NCBI GenBank assembly: GCA_964447605.1
Contig: CAYUTA010000051.1
Span: 1-19,262, forward strand
Length of the DNA: 19,262 bases
Source of the DNA: CAYUTA01 sp964447605
GTDB lineage: Bacteria; Bacillota; Clostridia; Christensenellales; CAG-138
Direction: 5' to 3'
The position numbers and the translations under genes are program-made. How positions within the stretch are numbered: position 1 is the first letter of the stretch; each line of letters starts with the position of its first letter. This document shows, one piece after another, positions 6,319 to 14,754 of the stretch. The notes beneath the pieces were generated by a model. It saw nothing but the letters and a program-made list of their open reading frames with translations. It was not told the DNA's origin and searched no databases.

Positions 6319-8451
6319 ATGAGCGTACTGACTGATCTGATTTATGCCGGCTCCAACGCGGTTGCCGGGCTGACCGAAGGCGCGGTACACGACGCCATCG
6401 CAAAATATGGCGAGGACGCAAAAATTGCGTTTCCGGACACCGCCTATTTCTTTCCCGCCATCTACGCCGCAACGGGCGTAAAGGTGCAAAAGCTCGGCGA
6501 TCTGCCCGCGTGCGTCGGCGTTTTAAAAAGCCTGATTACCAACAAGGAGGACCTGGGCGAAGCGCTCAACGCCGGCCTTGCAACCGCCGTGGGCGCCGAG
6601 ATTCTGGAGGGCCTGAAATTTGCCGGCGGCTCCGAGCCCTATGCCGGCGAGGGCGGGATCGGCTTTGTTCCGGACCCCGTTATCCGTTCCCTGGGCGTGC
6701 CGCTTGTCACCGGCGACATCCCCGGCGTTGCGGTTGTACTGGGCAAGGCGGACGAGCCCGGGGATGTCGCAAAGATCGTAAAGGATTACCAGTCCAAGGG
6801 CATTCTCACGTTCCTGATTGGCGATGTAATCGACCAGATCAACGCCGAGGGCGTGAAGGTCGGCCTTGAGTTCCGCGTTGTGCCGCTCGGCCACGACGTG
6901 ACCGCGGTCATTCATGTGGTAACGGTCGCCATCCGCGCCGCGCTGATCTTCGGCGCGGTCCCGCCGGGCGACCTTGGCGCGCTGCTTTCCTACACCAAGG
7001 ATCGCGTGCCCGCTTTTGTAAACACCTTTGGCGCGCTCAACGAGGTTGTGGTCTCTGCCGGCGCGGGCGCGATTGCGCTGGGCTTCCCGGTCATCGTGGA
7101 CGTACCCCTTGGGGAAAATCAGGTTCCCGGCGCGCTCGTTTCGGTTACGGAACACGACGAAACGGTGAAAACTTCCCTCGAGCTGCGCAATATCAGGATT
7201 AAAGCCAAGGAGCTGCCCATCCCGGTCTCCTTCGCGGCGGCTTTTGAGGGTGAGATCATCCGTAAAAACGATATGTACGCCGAGTTCAGTTCCAGCAAAA
7301 ACCCCACCTGCGAGCTGGTGGTCATGCGCGACGGCAGCCAGGTGACCGACCATCAGATTACGCTCGTCGGCCCGGATCTCGAGGGCGCCGCGCCGCTCGC
7401 GCTTCCGCTTGCCATCTACGTCGAGGTGTCCGGCGCCAGGATGCAGGCGGACTTTGAGCCGGTCATTGAGCGCAAGATCCATCACTGGTTCAACTATATG
7501 GAGGGCGTCATGCACACGGGCCAGCGCAATCTCGTGCGCGTGCGCGTCAACTTTGAAGCCGGAGACAAGGGTCTGAGGCTCAGGGATTTCGGCGAGGTCG
7601 TCTACCATATGCTGATGGACGAGTTCGACAGCGTGGTGGATCAGTGCCAGATCACGCTGGTGACGGATAAGGCCAGGGTCGCCGAGATTCTCGAGAAGGA
7701 GGCTCTGCCCCGCTACAACGCCCGCGACGACCGGCTGGCCGCCATGACGGACGAGAGCGTGGATACATTCTACACCTGCATCCTGTGCCAGTCCTTCGCG
7801 CCGTCGCACTGCTGCGTGGTTACGCCCGAACGGCTGGGCCTGTGCGGCGCGGTCAGCTGGCTTGACGCAAAGGCCACCAAGGAGCTGACCCCGACCGGCC
7901 CCTGCCAGCCCATTGCAAAGACCGGCTGCACGGACGAGGTTACGGGCGCGTATACCGAGGTCAACCGGATTGTCAAGGACGCGACGCATGGCGCGGTCGA
8001 GCAGGTCACGCTCTACTCGCTGCTGGAGGACCCGATGACAAGCTGCGGCTGCTTTGAGTGCATCTGCGGCATTATGCCGGAAGCCAACGGCGTTGTCGTG
8101 GTCAACCGCGAATACAAGGGCATGACCCCGACCGGCATGACGTTTGGCGAACTGGCCAGCATGACCGGCGGCGGCGTGCAGACCCCAGGCTTCATGGGCC
8201 ACGGCCGGCACTTTATCCCCTCCAGGAAGTTCATCAGCGCGGAGGGCGGCGTGGAACGCATCGTGTGGATGCCCAGGGAGTTGAAGGATGATGTTGCGGC
8301 GCGGCTGAACAAGACCGCCAGGGAACAGTTCGGCATTGAAAACTTCACCGATATGGTCTGCGACGAAACCATCGCCACAGAGTCGGCGGAGGTGCTGGCG
8401 TTCCTGACCGAAAAGGGACACCCGGCGCTGAACCTCGAAGCGCTGATGTAA
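6319..8451 (+). CDS. acsB: Acetyl-CoA synthase catalytic subunit
   Basis: AcsB joins a methyl group, CO and CoA to acetyl-CoA at the nickel-containing A-cluster, or does the reverse. At 710 aa it is essentially full length against about 729 in Moorella, so it keeps the N-terminal domain that contacts CODH. A-cluster ligands are all visible: Cys487 and Cys490 (CILC), Cys499, Cys509 (RLGLCGAVSW), Cys576 and Cys578 (TSCGCFE). The gating-type Phe493 is in CQSFAPSH. Extra cysteines sit beside these ligands at 498, 581 and 583. The C-terminal region has MTPTGMTFGELA, GGGVQTPGFMG and KFISAEGG, all standard. The start follows aaggag. The gene for the usual partner, CODH subunit AcsA/CooS, is not in the window, so the source of CO and electrons is open. 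Confidence 0.96.
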   Translation: MSVLTDLIYAGSNAVAGLTEGAVHDAIAKYGEDAKIAFPDTAYFFPAIYAATGVKVQKLGDLPACVGVLKSLITNKEDLGEALNAGLATAVGAEILEGLKFAGGSEPYAGEGGIGFVPDPVIRSLGVPLVTGDIPGVAVVLGKADEPGDVAKIVKDYQSKGILTFLIGDVIDQINAEGVKVGLEFRVVPLGHDVTAVIHVVTVAIRAALIFGAVPPGDLGALLSYTKDRVPAFVNTFGALNEVVVSAGAGAIALGFPVIVDVPLGENQVPGALVSVTEHDETVKTSLELRNIRIKAKELPIPVSFAAAFEGEIIRKNDMYAEFSSSKNPTCELVVMRDGSQVTDHQITLVGPDLEGAAPLALPLAIYVEVSGARMQADFEPVIERKIHHWFNYMEGVMHTGQRNLVRVRVNFEAGDKGLRLRDFGEVVYHMLMDEFDSVVDQCQITLVTDKARVAEILEKEALPRYNARDDRLAAMTDESVDTFYTCILCQSFAPSHCCVVTPERLGLCGAVSWLDAKATKELTPTGPCQPIAKTGCTDEVTGAYTEVNRIVKDATHGAVEQVTLYSLLEDPMTSCGCFECICGIMPEANGVVVVNREYKGMTPTGMTFGELASMTGGGVQTPGFMGHGRHFIPSRKFISAEGGVERIVWMPRELKDDVAARLNKTAREQFGIENFTDMVCDETIATESAEVLAFLTEKGHPALNLEALM

Positions 8452-8463
8452 GAGAACGCGGCT

Positions 8464-10395
8464 ATGCCTAAAGTAACATTCCGGTTTGAGGGCGGCGGGG
8501 AGCAGGTCATCTTCGCCGCCCTCGGCGAAAATCTTTTAGAGCTTGCCAAAAAGGCAAACGTGGCCGTCGACGCGCCCTGCTCCGGCAACGGGTCCTGCGG
8601 AAAGTGCCGCATAAGGCTGGTTTCCGGCAGGCTGGACTCCCGACGGACGCTGCATTTGACGGATGAGGAATATGCCGATAAATGGCGGCTTTCTTGCGTC
8701 TCCCGGGTTGCGGAGGACGCAACGGTGCTGGTGCCGGATATCTCCAGCGCATACCGCAGCCGCATGCAGGTGGCGGATTTAAGCAGCGGCCGGGAACTCG
8801 CGCTGTTTGAATCGCTGCACAACGAACTGCTCGCAGCCGGTATTTCCAGAGAGCGCGCCGTTTCCGTGTTGCCGCTTACCCTGGACGCGCCGGCGCTTAC
8901 CGATACCATGCCGGACAACGAGCGGCTCTGCCGCGCCGCCCGCAGGGCGCTGGGCATTGAACGGGCAGCCCTGCCTGTTTCCGTGCTCAGGAAGCTTCCG
9001 GGCACGCTGCGCGAAAACGGTTTTTGTGTCGACTGCGTCATCCGTTTGGAACCGGGCTCCGCGCAAATCCTCGATGTTTGCGCGCCGGGAACGGCAAGGC
9101 CCTGCGGCGTGGCGGCGGATATCGGCACCACGAGCGTCAGCGGGGTTTTGGTCGATTTGACCAATGGAACGATTCTTGCCAAGGCCTCCGCGGGAAACGG
9201 CCAGATTCGCTATGGCGCGGACGTCATCCACCGCATTCTCGAGCAGGGCAAGCCCGGCGGTGCGGACCGCCTGCAGACGGCCATTCTGTGCGAAACGCTG
9301 CTGCCGATGCTCCGGCAAATGTACCGTGCGGCCGGTATCGACGCAATGCAGGTATATGGCCTCTGTTTTGCGGGGAACTCCACAATGGAGCATTTGCTGC
9401 TCGGCGTGGATGCCGGCCCGCTGCGGACGGAGCCTTATATCCCGGCGTTTTTCGCGGTCGAACCGTTCCCCGGAACCGCGCTGGGACTGCCCGTGAACGA
9501 AAGCGCGCTGATCCGGCTTGCGCCGAACATCGGCAGCTATGTCGGCGGCGATATTACGGCGGGCGCGCTGGTCAGCCTGATCTGGAACCGCCCGGAGCTA
9601 TCGCTGTTCATCGATTTGGGCACCAACGGCGAACTGGTGCTCGGCAACGAGGAGTTCCTGCTTTCGTGCGCGTGCTCCGCCGGCCCCGCTTTTGAGGGCG
9701 GCGATATCAGCTGCGGCATGCGGGCGACCGACGGCGCAATCGAGGCGGTGTCCATTGACAGCGAAACGCTTGCGCCCGGCCTGACCGTCATCGGCGGCGC
9801 AGAGCAAAAGCCTGTCGGGCTTTGCGGCAGCGGCATCATCGACTGCATTGCCGAGCTGTTCCGCGTGGGCCTCATCAGCGCCAAGGGCAAATTTACCGGC
9901 GAAAGCGCGCGCATCCTCCCCGATGAAAGCGGGGACGTCTGCTATGTGCTTGCCGACGCCGCGCAGTCCGCCACGGGCCGGGCCGTGACCATCACGGAGG
10001 TGGATATCGACAACTTCATCCGCGCAAAGGGCGCGATCTTCTCCGCCATCATGACCATGCTCTCCTCGCTGGATATGGACGTTTCCATGCTGGAGCGCGT
10101 CTATGTGGCGGGCGGCATCGGCAGCGGCGTCAATGTCAAAAACGCAATCCGCATCGGCATGCTGCCGGACCTTCCGGCGGAGCGGTATCAATACCTTGGC
10201 AACTCGTCGCTGACCGGGGCATATGCCATGCTGCTCTATCCTGACGCAAGCCACAGGGCGGCGCAGCTCGCGCAGAGCATAACCTACCTGGAACTGAGCG
10301 CCGAGCCGCACTATATGGATGAGTTTGTGGCGGCGTGCTTTTTGCCGCATACGAATGCAAGCTTGTTTTCCATGCAAAACGGTGATACCCTATGA
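8464..10395 (+). CDS. acsV: Reductive activator of the corrinoid iron-sulfur protein (RACo/AcsV type)
   Basis: Proteins of this family reduce the inactive Co(II) form of corrinoid proteins back to Co(I), using ATP. The 643-aa protein has the right domain order. The N-terminal plant-type [2Fe-2S] domain has Cys39, Cys45, Cys48 (PCSGNGSCGKC) and Cys78 (LSC). A linker follows, then an ASKHA-type ATPase half (DUF4445) with ADIGTTSVSG around residue 219, IDLGTNGELVLG around 383-394 and GLCGSGIID around 452-460. The start at 8464 has only a weak site (gagaacg), 12 bases after acsB, so translation may depend on coupling. Its stop overlaps the next start by ATGA. Related activators serve other methyltransferase systems, but this neighbourhood fixes the likely target as AcsC/AcsD. 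Confidence 0.92.
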   Translation: MPKVTFRFEGGGEQVIFAALGENLLELAKKANVAVDAPCSGNGSCGKCRIRLVSGRLDSRRTLHLTDEEYADKWRLSCVSRVAEDATVLVPDISSAYRSRMQVADLSSGRELALFESLHNELLAAGISRERAVSVLPLTLDAPALTDTMPDNERLCRAARRALGIERAALPVSVLRKLPGTLRENGFCVDCVIRLEPGSAQILDVCAPGTARPCGVAADIGTTSVSGVLVDLTNGTILAKASAGNGQIRYGADVIHRILEQGKPGGADRLQTAILCETLLPMLRQMYRAAGIDAMQVYGLCFAGNSTMEHLLLGVDAGPLRTEPYIPAFFAVEPFPGTALGLPVNESALIRLAPNIGSYVGGDITAGALVSLIWNRPELSLFIDLGTNGELVLGNEEFLLSCACSAGPAFEGGDISCGMRATDGAIEAVSIDSETLAPGLTVIGGAEQKPVGLCGSGIIDCIAELFRVGLISAKGKFTGESARILPDESGDVCYVLADAAQSATGRAVTITEVDIDNFIRAKGAIFSAIMTMLSSLDMDVSMLERVYVAGGIGSGVNVKNAIRIGMLPDLPAERYQYLGNSSLTGAYAMLLYPDASHRAAQLAQSITYLELSAEPHYMDEFVAACFLPHTNASLFSMQNGDTL

Positions 10396-11033
10396 CTGCT
10401 TGGATGAACAACAGGGAGCTCCGCCCGCTTATCCATTACCTGCCGCTGTACCGCGCGCTCGAGCCCGCAGAGGTCTGCGCGCGCTGCGGCATAACCTATG
10501 ACGCGGACACGGGCACCTTTCGCTTCGACGTGCTGGGCACGGCCCTGCGGGCCGCCTGGCCGGAATACCGGCTGCTGACCCTGGAGGCCGCGCCGCAAAC
10601 GGAAGAGCCGGCGCGCACGCGGCCGGACGCGCGCCTTCTGTATCTGCGCTATCTGCTCGGGGGCAAGGACGTGCCGGGAACCGGCCGGTTCCTCACCTAC
10701 CGGGAGACGCCCTGGGGAGACGTGTACGACGCCAATTTTCAGGGCCGCTGTATCAAACGGCTGGCGTATGCGTTTGGCCCGCGGCCAACGGACTTTGTGC
10801 GCGCAATGGAGCGGCTCGGCGCGGAGCGCGTACGGATGGGCGAGTGTGCGTACGAGGTCGCCTTCCTCGGCAACCACCGCCTGCGCGCGGCGCTTTGGGC
10901 CGGGGACGAGGAATTCCCGCCATCGGCGCAGATTCTTTTTTCAGACGATTTTACGTTTGCTTTTTCCGCCGAGGATCTGGCTGTCGTCGGCGACGTTTTG
11001 ATCGATACGCTCAAGGAAGAAGCCGACCGGTAG
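10392..11033 (+). CDS. DUF3786 domain protein
   Basis: The 213-aa protein fits the pattern I know for DUF3786: a central LLYLRYLLGGKDVPGTGRF, then YRETPWGDVYDANFQGRCI, then a region WAGDEEFPPSAQILFSDDF and a final FSAEDLAVVGDVLIDTL. Family proteins occur in acetogens, methanogens and other anaerobes with corrinoid or C1 metabolism, and their biochemical role is not established as far as I know. A Cys-X2-Cys (CARC) near residues 29-32 is the only pair that might bind metal. There is no signal peptide or membrane segment. The start overlaps the acsV stop by four bases (ATGA), a sign of coupled translation, so a job linked to corrinoid activation or CFeSP handling is plausible. That link is inference. 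Confidence 0.82.
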   Translation: MTAWMNNRELRPLIHYLPLYRALEPAEVCARCGITYDADTGTFRFDVLGTALRAAWPEYRLLTLEAAPQTEEPARTRPDARLLYLRYLLGGKDVPGTGRFLTYRETPWGDVYDANFQGRCIKRLAYAFGPRPTDFVRAMERLGAERVRMGECAYEVAFLGNHRLRAALWAGDEEFPPSAQILFSDDFTFAFSAEDLAVVGDVLIDTLKEEADR

Positions 11034-11052
11034 GCGGAAACGAGAGGGGGGA

Positions 11053-12345
11053 ATGGCAATGCGGGCCATGCAATACGAGGAGGCGCTCCTCTATATTCAT
11101 CATGTAAGCTGGACCAGGAGCCGGTTGGGCCTTACGCGCACCTTCGCGCTGCTCGGACGCATCGGAAACCCGCAAAAGAGCCTGCGATTCATCCATGTCG
11201 CCGGTACGAACGGCAAGGGTTCTACGGCGGCGATGCTTGCCCAAATATTTCAAAGCGCAGGCTATCGCACCGGCATGTATACCTCGCCGTATATCGACCG
11301 GTTCAACGAGCGCATGCAGGTCGACGGTCACCCCATTTCAGATGAAGAGCTGGCGGATATCACCGCCTATATCCGCCCCTTTGCAGACGAAATGGAGGAT
11401 CATCCGACGGAATTCGAGCTGGTGACGGCAATCGGCTTTTCCTATTTTCAACGCCACGGCTGCCAGATCGTGGTGCTGGAGGTCGGCATGGGCGGCGAGT
11501 TAGATTCCACAAACGTCATCGACGCGCCGGAGCTCGCTATCATCACCAACATGGGCTTTGACCACACCAAAGAGCTTGGCCCCACCATGAGGGACATCGC
11601 CCGCGCCAAGGCCGGAATCATCAAGGAGGGCGGAACGGTCGTCACCTACGGATGCAATCCGGAGGCGGACGCCGTGTTTGAAGAGGCCTGCCGCGCGCGC
11701 GGCGCCGAACTGGTTGTGACCGATCACGGCCGGATTCAAAATCTTCGCCCCGCGCTGGATCACCTGACCTTTGACTTCGATGGGGAAAAGGACCTCCGTT
11801 GCAGCCTGATCGGCGGCTACCAGGCGCACAATGCCGCCGTGGCGCTGACTGCGGTGGAGCAGTTGCGCAATAAGGGCTGGCGCATCGATTCCGCGGCAGT
11901 CCGCAGCGGCCTGGCCGGCGTCCGCTGGCCCGCCCGCTTTGAGGTGCTGTGCCAAAGCCCCCTGTTCATCGCCGACGGCGGGCATAATCCGCAGGGGGTT
12001 GAAGCGGCCGTCGCCAGCTTGCGGATGCACTTCCCCGGAAAAAAGCTGATTTTTCTGCTGGGCATTATGGCCGACAAGGATATTCCCCGCATGCTCGAAA
12101 AAATCGGCCCGGTTGCCGAACGTTTTTTTACGGTAACGCCGTGCAATCCCCGCGCCATGCAGGCTATGGAGCTTGCCTCGCGGCTGCAAGCGCTTGGGTA
12201 TGCCGCGATCGCCTGCGAAACCGTAGAGGACGGCGTGCAGGCCGCGATTGCGGCCGCCGGCGAGGATGGACTCATCTGCGCGCTGGGCTCGCTGTACATG
12301 CTCGGCGACGTGCGTTCCTGCCTGCGGCAGCGGACACAGGCTTAA
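11053..12345 (+). CDS. folC: Folylpolyglutamate synthase (possibly bifunctional with dihydrofolate synthase)
   Basis: FolC adds glutamates to folates, which raises their affinity for folate enzymes and keeps them in the cell. The 430-aa length and motifs fit the Mur-ligase-like family: P-loop AGTNGKGST at about 50-58, TSPYIDRFNERMQVDG, EVGMGGELDSTN around 139-150, ITNMGFDHTKELG, AGIIKEGG, and in the C-terminal domain FIADGGHNPQGVEA. The ATG at 11053 follows agggggga; ATGs at 11059 and 11068 are alternatives. The gene sits between the corrinoid genes and the formate-THF ligase gene, so folate polyglutamylation is expressed together with the pathway that needs it. Whether it also makes dihydrofolate cannot be seen from the sequence. 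Confidence 0.93.
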   Translation: MAMRAMQYEEALLYIHHVSWTRSRLGLTRTFALLGRIGNPQKSLRFIHVAGTNGKGSTAAMLAQIFQSAGYRTGMYTSPYIDRFNERMQVDGHPISDEELADITAYIRPFADEMEDHPTEFELVTAIGFSYFQRHGCQIVVLEVGMGGELDSTNVIDAPELAIITNMGFDHTKELGPTMRDIARAKAGIIKEGGTVVTYGCNPEADAVFEEACRARGAELVVTDHGRIQNLRPALDHLTFDFDGEKDLRCSLIGGYQAHNAAVALTAVEQLRNKGWRIDSAAVRSGLAGVRWPARFEVLCQSPLFIADGGHNPQGVEAAVASLRMHFPGKKLIFLLGIMADKDIPRMLEKIGPVAERFFTVTPCNPRAMQAMELASRLQALGYAAIACETVEDGVQAAIAAAGEDGLICALGSLYMLGDVRSCLRQRTQA

Positions 12346-12419
12346 ACAATAACGCCAACACGCTGAAAAACGAAACCCGCGTATTTTTTCCAAACCAACA
12401 CTAAGAGGAGGTTGTTTAC

Positions 12420-14096
12420 ATGGATTACAAATCGGACATCGAGATTGCACAGGCAACGCCAATGGCTCCTATTGCGGAGATTGCAAAAGAAGCGGGCGTG
12501 GATGAAAAGTATCTCGAGTTCTACGGCCGCTACAAGGCCAAGGTAGACGATGCGCTTTTAAAAGAGTCGAAGCGCAAAGACGGCAAGCTGATTCTTGTGA
12601 CAGCCATTACGCCCACGCCCGCGGGCGAGGGCAAGACGACCACAACGGTCGGCCTGGCCGATGGACTGCGCAAAATCGGCAAGCGCGTGCTCGTCGCGCT
12701 GCGCGAACCCTCCCTGGGTCCGGTGTTCGGCATCAAAGGCGGCGCGGCCGGCGGCGGCTACGCGCAGGTTGTGCCGATGGAGGACATCAATTTGCACTTC
12801 ACGGGCGATTTCCACGCAATCGGCGCGGCAAATAACCTGCTTGCGGCCATGCTGGACAACCATATCTATCATGGCAACCGGCTGAATCTCGATCCCCGGC
12901 GGATCACCTGGCGCCGCTGTGTCGATATGAACGACCGCCAGCTCCGCTTCATCGCCGACGGTCTGGGCGGCCGGGTCAACGGCGTGCCGCGCGAGGACGG
13001 CTACGACATCACGGTGGCAAGCGAGATTATGGCCGTGCTGTGCTTAAGCAGCGACATCTCCGACCTGAAGACCCGCCTTGCCCGCCTGATCGTTGGGTAT
13101 ACCTATGACGAAAAGCCCGTTACCGCAGGCGACCTCAACGCCGCGGGCGCAATGGCCGCGCTGTTGAAGGACGCGCTGAAACCCAATCTCGTCCAGACGC
13201 TCGAGCACACCCCCGCGTTTGTACACGGCGGCCCGTTTGCCAACATCGCGCACGGCTGCAACTCCGTAACGGCCACAAAGATGGCGCTCAAGCTCGCCGA
13301 TTACGCGGTTACCGAGGCCGGCTTCGGCGCGGACCTTGGCGCGGAGAAATTTTTGGACATCAAGTGCCGCATGGCGGGGCTCAAGCCGGACGCGGTCGTC
13401 ATGGTCGCCACGGTTCGCGCGCTCAAGCTGCACGGCGGCGTGCCCAAGGCCGAGCTGAACGGCGGTGAAAATCTCACGGCTCTGGAAAAGGGCCTGCCCA
13501 ACCTGCTCCAACATGTGGAAAACATCACGCGGGTATACAGGCTCCCCTGCGTGGTCGCCGTCAACCGCTTCCCCACCGACACCGAGGCTGAGCTCAGGCT
13601 AGTTGAGGACAGGTGCCGCGAGTTGGGCGTCAACGTGGCTCTCTCCGAGGTGTGGGGTAGGGGCGGAGACGGCGGCGTGGCGCTTGCCAGGGAGATTGTG
13701 CGGCTTTGCGACGAGCCCAACGACTTTACGTTCAGCTACGAGCTTGACGGCACCATTGAGGAGAAGATCGAGGCCATCGTCAAAAAGATTTACCACGGCG
13801 ACGGCGTTGCGCTCACCCCCAATGCCAAAAAGCAGGCGGATACCCTGACCGCGCTGGGTTTCGGCAACCTGCCCGTCTGCATGGCAAAAACGCAATACAG
13901 CTTCTCCGACGATCCGGCGCTGCCGGGCGCGCCAAAGGGCTTTACTGTCACCGTACGCAACATCAAGGTCAGCGCGGGCGCCGGATTCCTCGTCGCGCTC
14001 ACCGGAGAGATTATGACGATGCCCGGCCTGCCCAAAATGCCCGCTGCGGAGCGCATCGACGTGGACGAGAACGGCAAAATCTCCGGGCTGTTCTAA
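12420..14096 (+). CDS. fhs: Formate-tetrahydrofolate ligase (formyl-THF synthetase)
   Basis: Fhs activates formate with ATP to give 10-formyl-THF, the entry step of the methyl branch. The 558-aa length is typical. The P-loop is TPAGEGKTTTTVGL near residues 66-79. Other signature segments are REPSLGPVFGIKGGAAGGG, LHFTGDFHAIGAANNLL, AFVHGGPFANIAHGCNS and TEAGFGADLGAEKF, all characteristic of the family. The start at 12420 follows a strong aggagg. A 74-base gap after folC is the longest gap between cds within the first part of the block and might hold an internal promoter, but I see no clear one. fchA follows after 10 bases. Confidence 0.97.
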   Translation: MDYKSDIEIAQATPMAPIAEIAKEAGVDEKYLEFYGRYKAKVDDALLKESKRKDGKLILVTAITPTPAGEGKTTTTVGLADGLRKIGKRVLVALREPSLGPVFGIKGGAAGGGYAQVVPMEDINLHFTGDFHAIGAANNLLAAMLDNHIYHGNRLNLDPRRITWRRCVDMNDRQLRFIADGLGGRVNGVPREDGYDITVASEIMAVLCLSSDISDLKTRLARLIVGYTYDEKPVTAGDLNAAGAMAALLKDALKPNLVQTLEHTPAFVHGGPFANIAHGCNSVTATKMALKLADYAVTEAGFGADLGAEKFLDIKCRMAGLKPDAVVMVATVRALKLHGGVPKAELNGGENLTALEKGLPNLLQHVENITRVYRLPCVVAVNRFPTDTEAELRLVEDRCRELGVNVALSEVWGRGGDGGVALAREIVRLCDEPNDFTFSYELDGTIEEKIEAIVKKIYHGDGVALTPNAKKQADTLTALGFGNLPVCMAKTQYSFSDDPALPGAPKGFTVTVRNIKVSAGAGFLVALTGEIMTMPGLPKMPAAERIDVDENGKISGLF

Positions 14097-14106
14097 GGAG
14101 GCGCGC

Positions 14107-14742
14107 ATGCATGATTTTTCAAAACGCAGCTGCGAGGACTTTGTGGCGGTCCTCGCCTCCAGGGAACCGGTACCCGGCGGCGGCGGCGCGGCCGCACTGG
14201 TTGGCGCCGTCGGCACCGCGCTTGGCAACATGGTTTGCAGCCTGACGCTCGGCAAGAAAAAATACGCCGGCGTGCAGGAGAACATCGTACGCATCCAGGC
14301 AAGGGCCGACGTGCTGCAGCAGCAGTTTCTGGCTCTGGTCGCCAAGGATGCGGAGGTTTTCGAGCCGCTTTCACGGGCCTATGGCCTGCCTAAGCAAACC
14401 GATGAGGAACAGGCCTATAAGGCCGCCATCATGGAGGAGGCGCTGCAAAATGCCTGCGCAGTGCCGATGGAGATTATGGAGCGCTGCTGCGAGGCCGTGG
14501 AGTTGCTCGAAGAGCTTGGCCGGATCGGCTCGGCAATCGCCATCAGCGACGTTGGCTGCGGCGCGGCCTGCTGCCGGGCCGCGTTGACGGGCGGTTCCCT
14601 GAACGTTTTCATAAACACAAGGTCCATGAACGACCGCGACCGCGCCGACGCGCTCAACGCAAAGGCCAACGCCATGCTGGAAAAATACGTTCCGCTGTGC
14701 GATGCAGTTTTCCAGCGGGTCGCGGATCGGTTTCATCAGTAA
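14107..14742 (+). CDS. fchA: Methenyl-THF cyclohydrolase (cyclodeaminase-fold)
   Basis: FchA belongs to the formiminotransferase-cyclodeaminase C-terminal domain family and interconverts 10-formyl-THF and methenyl-THF. The 211-aa length and all-helical pattern fit. The N-terminal glycine-rich segment EPVPGGGGAAALVGAVGTAL and the following NMVCSLTLGKKKY are typical, as is SDVGCGAACCRAAL later on. The start ATG at 14107 has aaggaggcg upstream. It lies between fhs and folD, as in several clostridial Wood-Ljungdahl clusters. It is likely the only cyclohydrolase in the local pathway, because the FolD that follows lacks key cyclohydrolase residues. Confidence 0.92.
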   Translation: MHDFSKRSCEDFVAVLASREPVPGGGGAAALVGAVGTALGNMVCSLTLGKKKYAGVQENIVRIQARADVLQQQFLALVAKDAEVFEPLSRAYGLPKQTDEEQAYKAAIMEEALQNACAVPMEIMERCCEAVELLEELGRIGSAIAISDVGCGAACCRAALTGGSLNVFINTRSMNDRDRADALNAKANAMLEKYVPLCDAVFQRVADRFHQ

Positions 14743-14754
14743 GGAGGACGGAGT

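Noticed and set aside
6523..8421. Very long open frame on the minus strand opposite acsB, and similar long minus-strand frames opposite metF, acsC, acsV, folC and folD
   Set aside because: They are shadows of GC-rich coding sequence on the plus strand. The plus-strand products are unmistakable enzymes and the minus-strand translations show no domains.
10135..10137. Possible additional gene or fusion at the end of acsV
   Set aside because: acsV runs to its normal full length and no second domain is visible; the only overlap is the ATGA with the DUF3786 gene.
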